Origin: Acidobacteriota bacterium
GTDB lineage: Bacteria > Acidobacteriota > Terriglobia > Terriglobales > Acidobacteriaceae
NCBI GenBank assembly: GCA_021792795.1
Contig: JAJYUB010000002.1
Span: 1-64,000, forward strand
Length of the DNA stretch: 64,000 nucleotides
Direction: 5' to 3'
A program made the translations under genes and the position numbers. The notes under the pieces were generated by a model. That model was not told the DNA's origin and ran no database searches. It saw only the letters and a list, made by a program, of their open reading frames with translations. Below are positions 8,228 to 17,630 of this stretch, piece after piece (positions within the stretch are counted from its first letter, which is position 1; every line of letters begins with the position of its first letter).

Positions 8228-9205
8228 CTACAGTTCAAGCGTGGTATCTTCAATGGCGCGGCGCACATTTCCATCGGCCTTTGCCAGCCTGCGCACTGCT
8301 TCCTGCTTATCGACCCCAGCTTTCAACATCACCAAAGCAATGGGAACGCTTTTTCCGGAGGCCTTCATGGTGCGGACGGCGGTCTCTTGGTCCACGCTGC
8401 ACGACTGTTTCAGGATGCGGAGTCCGCGCTCCACCAGCTTGGAATTTTTCATATGCACGTTGACCATCAGGTTCTCGTACACATAGCCAAGGCGTGTCAT
8501 GGCGCCGGTCGTGATCATGTTCAAGATCATCTTTTGCGCGGAGCCGGCCTTCATGCGAGTAGAGCCCAGCACCACTTCAGGTCCGACTTCGGCAACAATG
8601 GTCACATCGGCAACCGTAGTCAGCTCAGAATTGTAATTGCAGGTGACAGCGGCGGTCTTGGAGCCTCTGCCGCGAGCATACTCGAGGGCTGCGACCACAT
8701 AGGGCGTGCGACCGCTGGCGGAAATCCCAATAACAATGTCTTTACGGGTCGGACGACGTCGGGCGATATCTCGCTGGCCCAGTTCGCGAGAGTCCTCGTT
8801 CGCCTCCATTGAGGAAGCCAGCGCCTTCGGTCCTCCCGCCATGATGTACTGCACCGTCTGAGGCAAAGTTGAATACGTGGGCGGAATCTCCGATGCGTCG
8901 AGAGCGGCGATCCGTCCGCTGGAACCCGCGCCAACATAAATCAAGCGTCCGCCGTCGCGCAAACATCGCGCAACATTGTCAATCACCGTGGCAATCTCCG
9001 GGAGTGCTCTCTTGATTGCAGCCGCAATCTTGGCGTCTTCGTGGTTGATGATGCGCGCAATCTCAAGTGCGGACTTGGTATCGAAGCCCTGCGAAGCTAG
9101 GTTCGCACTTTCCGTCGTCAATGTCTCTAGGTGTGAGATCGAATTTTTTCCGTTGCTTTCAGCTCGTGTGGCTGCTTTGTCGATCGTGTTAATTCCATTT
9201 CCCAT
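8228..9205 (-). CDS. murQ: N-acetylmuramic acid 6-phosphate etherase
   Basis: 325 aa. MurQ cleaves the lactyl ether of MurNAc-6-phosphate to give GlcNAc-6-phosphate and lactate in wall recycling. A SIS sugar-isomerase domain is evident: GRLIYVGAGSSGRIAALDAS, EIPPTYS and IGISASGRTPYVVAAL, with STRMKAGSAQKMILNM near the phosphate site and a C-terminal helical VKxxxKxEA-like segment. I start at the ATG at 9205 (MGNGINTIDK); 21 more basic residues would come from 9268. It lies between a serine hydrolase and murA, all on one strand. Confidence 0.96.
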   Translation of the reverse strand: MGNGINTIDKAATRAESNGKNSISHLETLTTESANLASQGFDTKSALEIARIINHEDAKIAAAIKRALPEIATVIDNVARCLRDGGRLIYVGAGSSGRIAALDASEIPPTYSTLPQTVQYIMAGGPKALASSMEANEDSRELGQRDIARRRPTRKDIVIGISASGRTPYVVAALEYARGRGSKTAAVTCNYNSELTTVADVTIVAEVGPEVVLGSTRMKAGSAQKMILNMITTGAMTRLGYVYENLMVNVHMKNSKLVERGLRILKQSCSVDQETAVRTMKASGKSVPIALVMLKAGVDKQEAVRRLAKADGNVRRAIEDTTLEL

Positions 9206-9277
9206 AAGCTTCAAAAACCGCCTCAGCCTGACTCTTCTGTATTGATTGTATCGCCTTGCCCACCGCAAATGAAGCAG

Positions 9278-10414
9278 CTATTCGCGACCCGTGGCGGGGG
9301 AAGGGTCCGCGGCTGTACCCCAGCCAAGCTCCTGCATCAGCGCGTCGTGAAAACGCGGCCGAACGTTCTTGATTTTTTCGGGGGCCACTGTATCGCGGTT
9401 TCCCGGATATGTGCGATTGGTCAACAGGACGGCCGCTAAATCCTTGTCGAAATCGATCCACAAAGAAGTCCCCGTGTAGCCGAGATGGCCGATGGAATGG
9501 GCGCTGAAAAATTTGCCGGAAGAGGAAGGCTCGGTGGGTGTGTCCCAGCCCAGGGCCCAGCCGGAATTTGGCGGCATTCGCTGTCGACCGGCGAACATCG
9601 AAACGGTACCTGCCTGAAAAACATTTCGGCCGCGGTGCAATAAGCAGTCGGCCAGGGACAACACGTCTGCAACGTTGGAGAAGGCTCCCGCATGCCCGCT
9701 GACACCGCCTAACATCCAGCAGTTGCCATCGTGGACCTCGCCCTGCAATACGCGGTGTCGAAAATTCTCTGCGTCGGCTGTCGGCGGAATGAACGGCTTG
9801 AGTTCAGAAGGAGGGCAGTACTGCGTAGCGTTCATCCTCAAAGGGGCGAAGACCTCTCTGTGGCAAAAGCTGTCCAGCCTCTCGCCAGCGATGCTCTCCA
9901 GAAGATGGCCAAGGAGGATGAATCCAAGATCGGAATAGACGGCTTGCGTTCCGGGAACTGCTTCAAGCTGCATATGGAGGCAAGCGTCGAACAATTCTGA
10001 AGCGCTGCGGCAGGTCTTATAGAGCGGCGCGTATGCCGGCAGTCCGGAACAATGCGCCAGGAGCATTTGCGGAGTAACTTTCTGTTTTAGTCCGAAGAAG
10101 GATCCAGCTTCGGAATCGGAGCCGAGAGCGAGGAAGCCTGGAACTCGCAGGCCAACAGGTTCGTCCAGGTTCAGCAGGCCACGTTCCCACAGCAGCATCG
10201 CCATGGCGGTCGTTGCCATCGCCTTGCTGACGCTGGCCATGTCGAAGATAGTCTCCGGCAGGACCGGCGGCGAATCCGGTTGATAGGTGAACCTGCCCAC
10301 AGAGTCGATCGCCAGCCGGTCGCCACCTTGTAGAACACCGAAGGCCGCGCCGGGAAACACGCGCTGGTCAATTGCATTCGTCAACACTGAAGTTGCAATA
10401 GGGAAACGGAACAT
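9278..10414 (-). CDS. Beta-lactamase-fold serine hydrolase (class C / AmpH-like)
   Basis: About 378 aa. The SxxK nucleophile motif is SVSK in FDMASVSKAMATTAMAML, a Tyr-x-x motif follows in VYSDLGFILLGHLLE, and a late HIGHLGYTGTSLWID stands where class C enzymes have the KTG/HxG triad. There is no obvious signal peptide, so it may act in the cytoplasm or be exported another way. Such enzymes include esterases, DD-peptidases and D-amino-acid hydrolases. Its place 72 bp before murQ suggests a role in muropeptide turnover. I use the ATG at 10414; a TTG at 10438 has AAGGAG within it rather than before it, so the start is uncertain. Confidence 0.85.
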   Translation of the reverse strand: MFRFPIATSVLTNAIDQRVFPGAAFGVLQGGDRLAIDSVGRFTYQPDSPPVLPETIFDMASVSKAMATTAMAMLLWERGLLNLDEPVGLRVPGFLALGSDSEAGSFFGLKQKVTPQMLLAHCSGLPAYAPLYKTCRSASELFDACLHMQLEAVPGTQAVYSDLGFILLGHLLESIAGERLDSFCHREVFAPLRMNATQYCPPSELKPFIPPTADAENFRHRVLQGEVHDGNCWMLGGVSGHAGAFSNVADVLSLADCLLHRGRNVFQAGTVSMFAGRQRMPPNSGWALGWDTPTEPSSSGKFFSAHSIGHLGYTGTSLWIDFDKDLAAVLLTNRTYPGNRDTVAPEKIKNVRPRFHDALMQELGWGTAADPSPATGRE

Positions 10415-10702
10415 AACAGAGAAGGATCGCTCCTTCAACCTAGACTAGCAGTTTCAAGGACAAACAGATTGGAACAGCATAGGTTAGCTTCCTACATATA
10501 AACATTACAGAATACATGTTATCGGACATACTTACCCTAAAAACACTTTGGCTTTCGGGTCCCATTTTGGCATTTATTACACTCCCATTCCGATTTGGAA
10601 CCTACCCAGGTTCACCGCGCCCGATCCTCGTGGTCTTCCTGATCGCTTCCGTGCAAACTACCCGTGCTGGTGCTGCATTTGCGCCGCGCGAGGCATTCCC
10701 CC

Positions 10703-13700
10703 ATGTCCCTACATTTTCGCCCACGGCTTCTGTCCGCGGTCCAGTGCGTTGCCATTGCTCTCATGACCATGCTCCCCGCATCTCTGCGGGCGTTGTCGCT
10801 TCCAGTTAATGTTTTGCCGCAGATCAATCGCGTCGCCGGCTCACCGACTGGGCTCGCCGGAAGCTCCGGGAATGCAGGTTCCGCCCTCCTCAGCCTTCTC
10901 AACCAGCCTGAAGGCGTGGCCATCGATGGAGGCGGAAATCTCTATGTCGCCGATACACGCAACGATCGGATCCAACGGATCGATGCCGCGACCGGCGTCA
11001 TCGCCACCGTGGCCGGTAACGGTCAGCAAGGCTACGGCGGCGACAATGGCGCTGCTGTCGACGCGCTCCTGAACCAACCTGTCAGTGTCCTGGCCGATTC
11101 GCACGGGAACCTCTACATCGCCGATACGGGAAACCATGTTGTTCGATTTGTCAGCCTTAAAACGGGCATCATCACCACCGTTGCTGGGACCCCCTCGATC
11201 ACAGTCTTCGATCCTAACAATATTGGCGATGGCGGTCCCGCGACCCAGGCAGAGCTGGACAGCCCGGCAGCGCTGGTCCTCGATAGCGCCGGCAATCTCT
11301 TCATTGCCGATGCCGGCGACAATCGTGTCCGCGAGGTCTACGCAACTACAGGGACCATTGCAACGGTGGCGGGCACGGGCACGGCCGGATACACAGGCGA
11401 CAACATCCTTGCCACCCGGTCGGAGCTGAACGACCCGACGGGAATTGCAGCGGATGCAGCAGGCAACCTCTACATTGCCGACTCGGCCAACAACCTGATT
11501 CGTGCAGTGAACGCGCTGTCCGGTGTCATCACGACAGTGGCTGGAGTTCCTGGTTCTGTCGCCGGTTACAACGGAGACAACATCCTTGCCACGCAGGCAA
11601 CGCTGAATTTTCCCACCGGAATTGTTATCGATTTCGCCGGCCAGATTTCCTTCTCCGACCGAGAGAACAGCCGCATTCGCAAGATCAACGCCGCAGGGAC
11701 CATTTCCACGCTGGCTGGCAACGGCACGGCTGGGCTTTCTGGGGATGGCAACCTGGCTGCCAATGCCGAAGTGGACCTTCCTGGAGGTCTGGCCCTCGAC
11801 GATGAAGGAGACCTCTATCTTGCCGACTCCGGAAACAACGTGTTGCGACTGGTGTCGCAGGGACTGAACTTCCCTGCTGTTGCGATTGCCGCCACATCGC
11901 CACCAACGATGCACACAATTTTTCTTGGCCTCAATCAGTCCGTCACTCTGTCCACTCCGACGGTTGCGGCGGCAGAAATTCAGACGGGAGCGCAAGCGTC
12001 GACACAGCCACAGGAATTCTCCGTTGGAAGCATCAACGGCTGCAGCACGGACGGCATTACGGCCAACCAGTCCGGGTCTATCTGCGCGGTCCAAGTCACC
12101 TTCAGTCCCGGCTATCCCGGGACCCGAACAGGGACATTGGAGTTTGCTGCGAACAGCGTTCCTGTGTCGCTCGGACTGTATGGAATAGGCCTGGGGCCGC
12201 AGGCGGTCGTCGTGCCCGGCATTATCCAAACAATTCTCTACAGCACGGACATGTTCAACGGGACCGCAATGACGGGACCGGAACGGATCGCCGTAGATCC
12301 AGCGGGCAATGTCTATGTGGCAGACCCGTCCAGCAATGTTGTGTGGAGCTTGCAGAATCGCACCGGCGCGGCGCCCACCATTGTCGCAGGCGGCGGCGCG
12401 CTTGCGCCTGCCCAGGCGAACGGCGGCCAGGCTGTGGATGCGGCGCTCGACCAGCCAAGCGCGGTGGCCCTCGACGCGGCTGGAAATCTGTATATCGCGG
12501 AGACGGGCGCCAATCTTGTGCGTAAGGTGGACCTTGCTACCGGCATCATCGCCACCGTCGCCGGTACGGGGACCGCCGGATATTCGGGCGATCAAGCGGC
12601 AGCCACCAGCGCGACCCTCAATGGCCCAGCCGGAATCGCCGCGAATGCAGCCGGAGATTTGTTCATCGCCGACACTGGCAACAATGTAATTCGACGCGTG
12701 TATGCGCTTACCGGGACCATCGCCACCGTCGTCGGAAATGGCACTGCCGGATATACCGGTGACGGCGGCTACGCCCTGCAAGCCGAGTTGCAAAGTCCGC
12801 ACAGCGTAGCGGTCGGTCCCACAGGGCGGCTCTACATCGCCGACACCGGGAACAGCGTAATACGCGCGGTCGATCCGGTCACGGATTCCATCACGACCGT
12901 CGCCGGCAACGGCACCGCCGGATTCGCCGGAGATGGCGCCGCTGCGGTCAACGCGGAACTGAAGGCCCCAGCCGCGGTTGCGGCAGATGCAGCCGGCAAT
13001 CTCTATATCGCAGATACAGGAAACGCGCGCGTGCGCAAACTCTATTCGCAAAGCGGGACCCTTGTGACCCTTGCAGGGTCCGCCCTGATTGGCGATGAAG
13101 GCGATGGCGGCCCGGCCAACGCCGCCGCGCTGACCGCCCCGGCAGGAGTGGCTGTGGATTCTCTCGGCCAGGTTTTGATCTCCGACCCCGGAAACGACAC
13201 TGTTCGTCGAGTGTCCACGAATACTCCCACGCTCGACTTTGGCTCGGAAACCGTGGGAGCTGCTACTGCGTCGCAAACCGATTTCCTTTCGAACATCGGC
13301 AATCAACCGCTCGCGATCGCGCAGTTTCTCGCTGCGCCAATTCCAGTGGATTTCCCCATGGGCCCGGATGCCGCGCAATGTTCGGTTGGCAATCTGGTCG
13401 CGGGCAGTCTCTGTGACCTTAGCTTTGTTTTTCAGCCCACAGTCCCTGGACCGCTGACTGAAGATGCGTGGATCACGGACAATTCGTTGAACGCAACTGG
13501 AGCACAGCAGGTTGTCCCCATGACCGGCAACGGAATCGCCTCTACATCGGTCGCGACCACCACCACGGTCGTTGTCAATCCAGCAACGGCAATCTATGGA
13601 ACGCCTGTTCATCTGACGGCGAATGTAGCCAGCGCTCCCGGCCCGGTCATCGGCGGAGATGTGGAGTTTTCCATCAATGGGATTGAGGTCGGCGCCGCCG

Positions 13701-14644
13701 CGCTGTCGGGCTCCGGCACGGCCATCGTAACATTGCCCGCCGCACCCACTGGAAGCGACATTGTAACGGCAACGTTTGCCGGCCAGGGCAATTACCTGGC
13801 GAGCAGCGGAACTGCCAATCTGACGGTGACACCCGCCAATTCGCAGATTTCGTTGACGGCCTCCGCCACGCAAATACGTCTGGGCCAAAATGTGATCTTT
13901 ACAGCGAACGTGGCCTCCACCACCATGGGTATGCCAACGGGGACCGTGGTGTTCTTAAATGGAAGCGCACAGATTGGCGAGGCGCTGTTGAACGCGACTG
14001 GACAGGCGATCCTGAATACGCAGAACCTTCCGCCGGGGACCGACACAATTACAGCCCAGTATCAAGGAGATGGCAACTTTCAGCCATCCACTTCCGGTTC
14101 TGTAACTGTGACAGTTGCAGATGATACGCTGACCATGACAGCCAGCCCGACCCTGCTCACCATCTCCACCGGAAAGACTGGCCAGACCACCCTGACTCTA
14201 ACACCGAAGAACGGCTTTGCCGGCACGGTCAGCCTTTCTTGCGCGGGCCTGATCCAGGGCGCGGCCTGTCAATTCAGTTCTCCCTCCGTAATGTTCGACG
14301 CCCAGACGCAGACTCCTCAAAGCATCACGCTTGTCATCAATCCAAATACCGTCGTAATCGCTGGATTCAGACTGCCCGCAAAAGCAAGTCCTGCCCTGCG
14401 GCTGTCAATTCTACTGCTTGGACTCGGCGCAATCCTGCTGCCGTTTTTTTCAAGGCGAAGATCGGCGGCTCTTGGCTGGGGGCGCATGTTTCTGGTGATC
14501 TTCTGTGTCGGCCTGGGCTTTCTGTCGGGCTGCGCAAATCTCACCGCTGCCGTGCCTGTTTCCGACGCAATCACGGTACAGGCCTCCATGCCGTCCAGCG
14601 GCGTACTCGCGACCGCGCAATTGCAGGTCTACATGGCCCAATAG
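10703..14644 (+). CDS. Giant secreted NHL-repeat / Ig-like protein
   Basis: About 1313 aa. A signal peptide (VAIALMTMLPASLRALSLP) is followed by about eleven NHL beta-propeller units in two blocks, each of the form LYIADTGNxxVRxV then GTIATVAGTGTAGYTGD. An ASH/choice-of-anchor-type segment lies between the blocks and another after the second (TLDFGSETVGAATASQ). Next come two Ig-like repeats (TTTVVVNPATAIYGTPVHLT and ISLTASATQIRLGQNVIFTA) and a Cys-containing beta domain. The C-terminus has a hydrophobic helix, the basic stop FSRRRSA, a second hydrophobic helix ending LGFLSGC, and 40 more residues. It is probably exported and cell-surface associated; the ligand is unknown. The ATG at 10703 has GAGG 8 nt upstream. 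The minus-strand 1015-aa frame beneath it is a shadow. Confidence 0.9.
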   Translation: MSLHFRPRLLSAVQCVAIALMTMLPASLRALSLPVNVLPQINRVAGSPTGLAGSSGNAGSALLSLLNQPEGVAIDGGGNLYVADTRNDRIQRIDAATGVIATVAGNGQQGYGGDNGAAVDALLNQPVSVLADSHGNLYIADTGNHVVRFVSLKTGIITTVAGTPSITVFDPNNIGDGGPATQAELDSPAALVLDSAGNLFIADAGDNRVREVYATTGTIATVAGTGTAGYTGDNILATRSELNDPTGIAADAAGNLYIADSANNLIRAVNALSGVITTVAGVPGSVAGYNGDNILATQATLNFPTGIVIDFAGQISFSDRENSRIRKINAAGTISTLAGNGTAGLSGDGNLAANAEVDLPGGLALDDEGDLYLADSGNNVLRLVSQGLNFPAVAIAATSPPTMHTIFLGLNQSVTLSTPTVAAAEIQTGAQASTQPQEFSVGSINGCSTDGITANQSGSICAVQVTFSPGYPGTRTGTLEFAANSVPVSLGLYGIGLGPQAVVVPGIIQTILYSTDMFNGTAMTGPERIAVDPAGNVYVADPSSNVVWSLQNRTGAAPTIVAGGGALAPAQANGGQAVDAALDQPSAVALDAAGNLYIAETGANLVRKVDLATGIIATVAGTGTAGYSGDQAAATSATLNGPAGIAANAAGDLFIADTGNNVIRRVYALTGTIATVVGNGTAGYTGDGGYALQAELQSPHSVAVGPTGRLYIADTGNSVIRAVDPVTDSITTVAGNGTAGFAGDGAAAVNAELKAPAAVAADAAGNLYIADTGNARVRKLYSQSGTLVTLAGSALIGDEGDGGPANAAALTAPAGVAVDSLGQVLISDPGNDTVRRVSTNTPTLDFGSETVGAATASQTDFLSNIGNQPLAIAQFLAAPIPVDFPMGPDAAQCSVGNLVAGSLCDLSFVFQPTVPGPLTEDAWITDNSLNATGAQQVVPMTGNGIASTSVATTTTVVVNPATAIYGTPVHLTANVASAPGPVIGGDVEFSINGIEVGAAALSGSGTAIVTLPAAPTGSDIVTATFAGQGNYLASSGTANLTVTPANSQISLTASATQIRLGQNVIFTANVASTTMGMPTGTVVFLNGSAQIGEALLNATGQAILNTQNLPPGTDTITAQYQGDGNFQPSTSGSVTVTVADDTLTMTASPTLLTISTGKTGQTTLTLTPKNGFAGTVSLSCAGLIQGAACQFSSPSVMFDAQTQTPQSITLVINPNTVVIAGFRLPAKASPALRLSILLLGLGAILLPFFSRRRSAALGWGRMFLVIFCVGLGFLSGCANLTAAVPVSDAITVQASMPSSGVLATAQLQVYMAQ

Positions 14645-14906
14645 CGGGTTGCGAGCTGCCCTTTTCCCGCCTGCGCGTCGGTCCTATTGCTGTGCCGCAA
14701 TTTCCATGCGCCGGCTCGTCGCATACAACGACTGGATCGCGTTTGATCCAGCCGTGGGGGCAATGGAACGCGCCATCAAGGGGCTGCTGCTGTCGCTAGC
14801 GCGTTTCATGTGGAGGATGGCATGGCCGCGCCCAGCCACATCGGCAGTCGCGGCGTGGGTAAAAAAAATTATGGCAACAACATTTTCTTCATCGTGGAAC
14901 CTGATG

Positions 14907-14983
14907 TGGTGACCCCGGGAAGATTCGAACTTCCGACCTGCGGTTTAGGAAACCGTCGCTCTATCCACCTGAGCTACGGGGCC
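14907..14983 (-). tRNA. tRNA-Arg (anticodon CCU)
   Basis: 77 nt including an encoded CCA. The acceptor GGCCCCG pairs with CGGGGTC (one G-U), discriminator A, D arm AGCTCAGGTGGATAGAGC, anticodon loop TTCCTAA giving CCU, and T arm GGAAG/TTCGAATC/CTTCC. The outermost anticodon-stem pair is an A-C mismatch. It decodes AGG. It is solitary, downstream of and convergent with the NHL gene. Confidence 0.93.
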
Positions 14984-15322
14984 AATCCTGGAATCTGCAC
15001 CTTCCTTGGAGCATAGAATGGACCAGGTCGCAGGTGCGAAACTTCTGACATACTCTCTTCGCTCGCCCTATGACATGAGCCCGACGCAAAGGCCGCGAAG
15101 AGCCGCCTCCGCAATACCAGCATGGTAGCATTCGCCGCCGGCCAACAGCATCCGAGATTCCGGTTGAATCGCGATAGGACGCAGCACGTCAAAATCTGAA
15201 ATGCCGAAAAATCTCGACTCGAACGAACGCATCGCTAACAAGACCATTTGTCAAACAGATTGGCAACTGGCAGCTTGAGGTTTCTCACATAGCCGGCGAA
15301 CCGGGCTGCCTGACGTTCACAT
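14984..15322. other. Intergenic stretch, no gene seen
   Basis: 339 bp between the tRNA and the minus-strand YceI gene. Short frames here have no recognisable product. It must hold the promoter of the tRNA (minus strand, about 14990-15040), but no confident -35/-10 pair was found. Nothing else is supported. Confidence 0.5.
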
Positions 15323-15868
15323 CTATTGCCAGGTCATGTCCACTTTGACTGGAATTTCGTTCTTGATCGGGACTGTCAGGAACGACGGCCGATCGATCTT
15401 GAAATCTGAACATGTCGCGGGAATCGTACCCGTGATCCGCACCTGGTTGCCTTGGGCCACGCGCTGAAACGGCACATGCTGATAGTGCGCGGTCTGGCCG
15501 GCAAACTGGACTTCGAGGTCGGCATAAATCGTTGGCGATGTTGTTGCCGCTTCTGGAAACTGTGTGCGCACAATGACCATGGGAAACTGCGCTCCGCGTG
15601 TGGTTTGAATCATGTGAAGATCGCGGTTGCTGTCTCCGGAATCGAACGACTTCACCGGCACCGCAATCAGGAAATTGCACTGCCCAGCGTGGCAAATGCC
15701 CTTCCCTTTCGCCGCATGACTGACGCCATCCACCTCATGCATTGGGTGCGACATGTGATAGCTGAGAGTGGATTGATCCAGGGCCCATTGAGTATCGGAC
15801 TGCGCAAATACAAATATAGGGAATGCAAACAACAGGGCAAGCAGAATTTTCTTATACATCAACTTCAT
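15323..15868 (-). CDS. YceI-like periplasmic protein
   Basis: 181 aa with a signal peptide (MYKKILLALLFAFPIFVFAQ). The mature part follows the YceI lipocalin-like barrel order: WALDQSTLSYHMSHPMHEVD, a middle FDSGDSNRDLHMIQTTRGAQ block equivalent to the usual S-x-x-x-x-x-R-D-x-H signature, then FAGQTAHYQHVPF, GTIPATCSDFKIDRPSFLTV and IPVKVDMTW. YceI proteins bind isoprenoid quinones or other amphiphiles in the periplasm. The start overlaps the preceding stop as TGATG, so translation is probably coupled to the b561-like gene. That pairing parallels the yceJ-yceI pair (YceJ is a cytochrome b561) of enterobacteria. Confidence 0.85.
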   Translation of the reverse strand: MKLMYKKILLALLFAFPIFVFAQSDTQWALDQSTLSYHMSHPMHEVDGVSHAAKGKGICHAGQCNFLIAVPVKSFDSGDSNRDLHMIQTTRGAQFPMVIVRTQFPEAATTSPTIYADLEVQFAGQTAHYQHVPFQRVAQGNQVRITGTIPATCSDFKIDRPSFLTVPIKNEIPVKVDMTWQ

Positions 15869-16833
15869 CATCTCTCCCAGAATTTCAAATGAATTGGCCA
15901 CGAAACAGCCACGATGGCCACTCCGTACGCAATGGCCGTCACATAGGCAACCGGGGCATGCGCCGAGGCGATCCCATGCACTTTTTCTCCAGCGTTCTCC
16001 TGCTTGTACGCCATAATTCCCAGGATGGGTGTGGCGATCATGCCTGGACCATGGACCCATTCCAAATCCCGGTGCAGGCGGATTGCACCCTTGGGCTTCA
16101 CTCCCGAAACTTTCGGCGCGAAGATGGCGTAATACGCGGTCGTATAGTACAGGCCCGAGGTCAGACCGCCGAGCGCGATGTGGAGATCCAGGTTCGCCGA
16201 GGTCGGCTCTGTGATCGGCTGCCCGTTTTTCCCTTTCGCCTTGGCCTGGGGTCCGGAAATCAAGGTCGCGGCCATCGGAATCGCAGTAATCAATCCAAGC
16301 GTTTGATGGACCTTGAGCATGTGCGTGCGCTTATTCAGCAGCGCCTGTTGCTGCGCGCTTCCCTGGGTCTGCGTGGAAGAAAACCCAAGGTCCGACAGCG
16401 ACGGGGCGTTCGCGTTGCTGGAAGGGGCCAGATGGGGATTCGGCTGCGGCGTAGGCGGCAGACTGCTGGGTGGAGTTTGCTGCTGGGCCGGTGCGGCACT
16501 CAAAACAAGGTCGGCCCCCTGTTCGCTGGATGTGGACAGCGCCACGGTAGCAATTCCAGGGCTGAACCCTTCCGCGGAAACAGAAACTGTGTAGTCTGCG
16601 GGAGCAAGGTCCGTCTCGGTATACACTCCAGCCGCGTTGGTTTGTGTCTCTGTCGATTGGCCGGTTGTTTCGTCTTCGATCAAAACTTTCGCGTTGGGTA
16701 GAACATTGCCTGCGGAGTCCTTCACGGTTCCCGACAGGATGGCGCGCGTTTGCGCCCGCAATGAATTCGGCGCCAGAAAGGCAAGAACGACGATTCCCGC
16801 GCCTGATGCAAACTTCGCCATACTTCGTTTCAT
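15868..16833 (-). CDS. Carboxypeptidase-regulatory-like domain fused to a b561-like 4-TM domain
   Basis: 321 aa. After a signal peptide (ending SLRAQ) comes a Cna_B/CarboxypepD_reg domain, with SGTVKDSAGNVLPNAKVLIE and GVYTETDLAPADYTVSVSAE. A Pro/Gln/Ser linker (about 115-160) follows, then about four TM segments rich in His: HMLKVHQTLGLITAIP, LDLHIALGG, IRLHRDLEWVHGPG and EKVHGIASAHAP. The spaced histidines suggest two haem b sites, as in cytochrome b561. The Cna_B part would sit in the periplasm. The ATG at 16833 follows AGAAGGGG. It is translationally coupled to the YceI gene; together they may pass electrons to or from a quinone-like ligand, which is inference. Confidence 0.75.
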   Translation of the reverse strand: MKRSMAKFASGAGIVVLAFLAPNSLRAQTRAILSGTVKDSAGNVLPNAKVLIEDETTGQSTETQTNAAGVYTETDLAPADYTVSVSAEGFSPGIATVALSTSSEQGADLVLSAAPAQQQTPPSSLPPTPQPNPHLAPSSNANAPSLSDLGFSSTQTQGSAQQQALLNKRTHMLKVHQTLGLITAIPMAATLISGPQAKAKGKNGQPITEPTSANLDLHIALGGLTSGLYYTTAYYAIFAPKVSGVKPKGAIRLHRDLEWVHGPGMIATPILGIMAYKQENAGEKVHGIASAHAPVAYVTAIAYGVAIVAVSWPIHLKFWER

Positions 16834-16910
16834 GGGGGCCCCTTCTTTTCCTATCGATGGCCAGTTGTTTTTCTTGAGGAGGGAAGCGGCGAGAAGCATT
16901 CAATTATTAG

Positions 16911-16926
16911 TCTTAATCTGATAAGA
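16911..16926. promoter_or_regulatory. Candidate BlaI-type operator A
   Basis: TCTTAATCTGATAAGA is an imperfect palindrome (TCTTA-N6-TAAGA) between the divergent b561-like/YceI operon (start 16833) and the thioredoxin-like gene (start 16979). It shares 14 of 16 positions with the site upstream of the blaI-like gene at 32691. The regulator assignment is inferred. Confidence 0.55.
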
Positions 16927-16978
16927 AGCGACGTCAAGTGGACCTGAAAAATATGGATGTGGTTTTCTTCATTCTCGA

Positions 16979-17575
16979 ATGTTAAAGCCAATGCGACAAT
17001 TATCCAAATCTGCCGAGATTGCGATTGGACTCTGCATCCTTGCGGGAGCGGTCCACGCTGCTAGCCCGACCACCGCGCCTTTGCGCGCGGGAGCCGTGTT
17101 CCCAGAATTTTCCGGACAGACGCTGACCGGAAAGTCTCTGACTTTGCCTGTGGCTGCCGCGGACCGGCCTGCTGTGCTGGTTTTCTCCTTCAGCAGGGCG
17201 GCGGCGAAAGATGCGCGCCTTTGGAACGAGCACATGGCCAGGGACTTCCCCAACACAATCGCGGCCTACGGGGTCGTCGTGCTGGAGTCGGCGCCGAGAG
17301 TGTTTCGGGGACTCGCCATTTCCGGTATGAAGAGCAGCATGCCAATCTCCGCGCAAGGTCGAACGATCGTGCTGTATCAGGATGAGGAGCTATGGAAACA
17401 GAGACTGGCAGTGACCGATGAAAGGCGCGCGTATGTGCTCGTGCTGGCTCCATCCGGGACCGTTTACTGGACCAATTCCGGCGCTTTTTCCAATGCGATG
17501 TACGCACGCTTAAAGAATCGGCTGCAGAAGTTGTCTCCTCGCGCCCGTAGTCCGGCAGCCAAGGTTTCACCTTAG
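16979..17575 (+). CDS. Secreted thioredoxin-fold protein without CxxC (ATP10-like)
   Basis: 198 aa. A signal peptide (EIAIGLCILAGAVHA) precedes a thioredoxin-like core: FPEFSGQTLTGKSLTLP, AVLVFSFSRAAAKDARLW, and YVLVLAPSGTVYWTNSG at the position of the cis-Pro strand. The CxxC redox motif is absent, as in the ATP10/SCO-like branch, so a redox-inactive scaffold or metal/haem assembly factor is as likely as a peroxidase. ATG at 16979 or 16991. It diverges from the b561-like operon, sharing operator candidate A. The C-terminus is basic and proline-rich. Confidence 0.6.
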   Translation: MLKPMRQLSKSAEIAIGLCILAGAVHAASPTTAPLRAGAVFPEFSGQTLTGKSLTLPVAAADRPAVLVFSFSRAAAKDARLWNEHMARDFPNTIAAYGVVVLESAPRVFRGLAISGMKSSMPISAQGRTIVLYQDEELWKQRLAVTDERRAYVLVLAPSGTVYWTNSGAFSNAMYARLKNRLQKLSPRARSPAAKVSP

Positions 17576-17630
17576 ATACAGCACCGCTCCCGGACGCGGA
17601 CGAAAATGGCGTGAGCATTTGGCTACGGAG

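Noticed and set aside
10841-13888. A 1015-codon open frame on the minus strand
   Set aside because: It lies wholly antisense to the NHL-repeat gene. The repetitive G+C-rich sense strand keeps the opposite frame open; it has no signal, motif or ribosome site.
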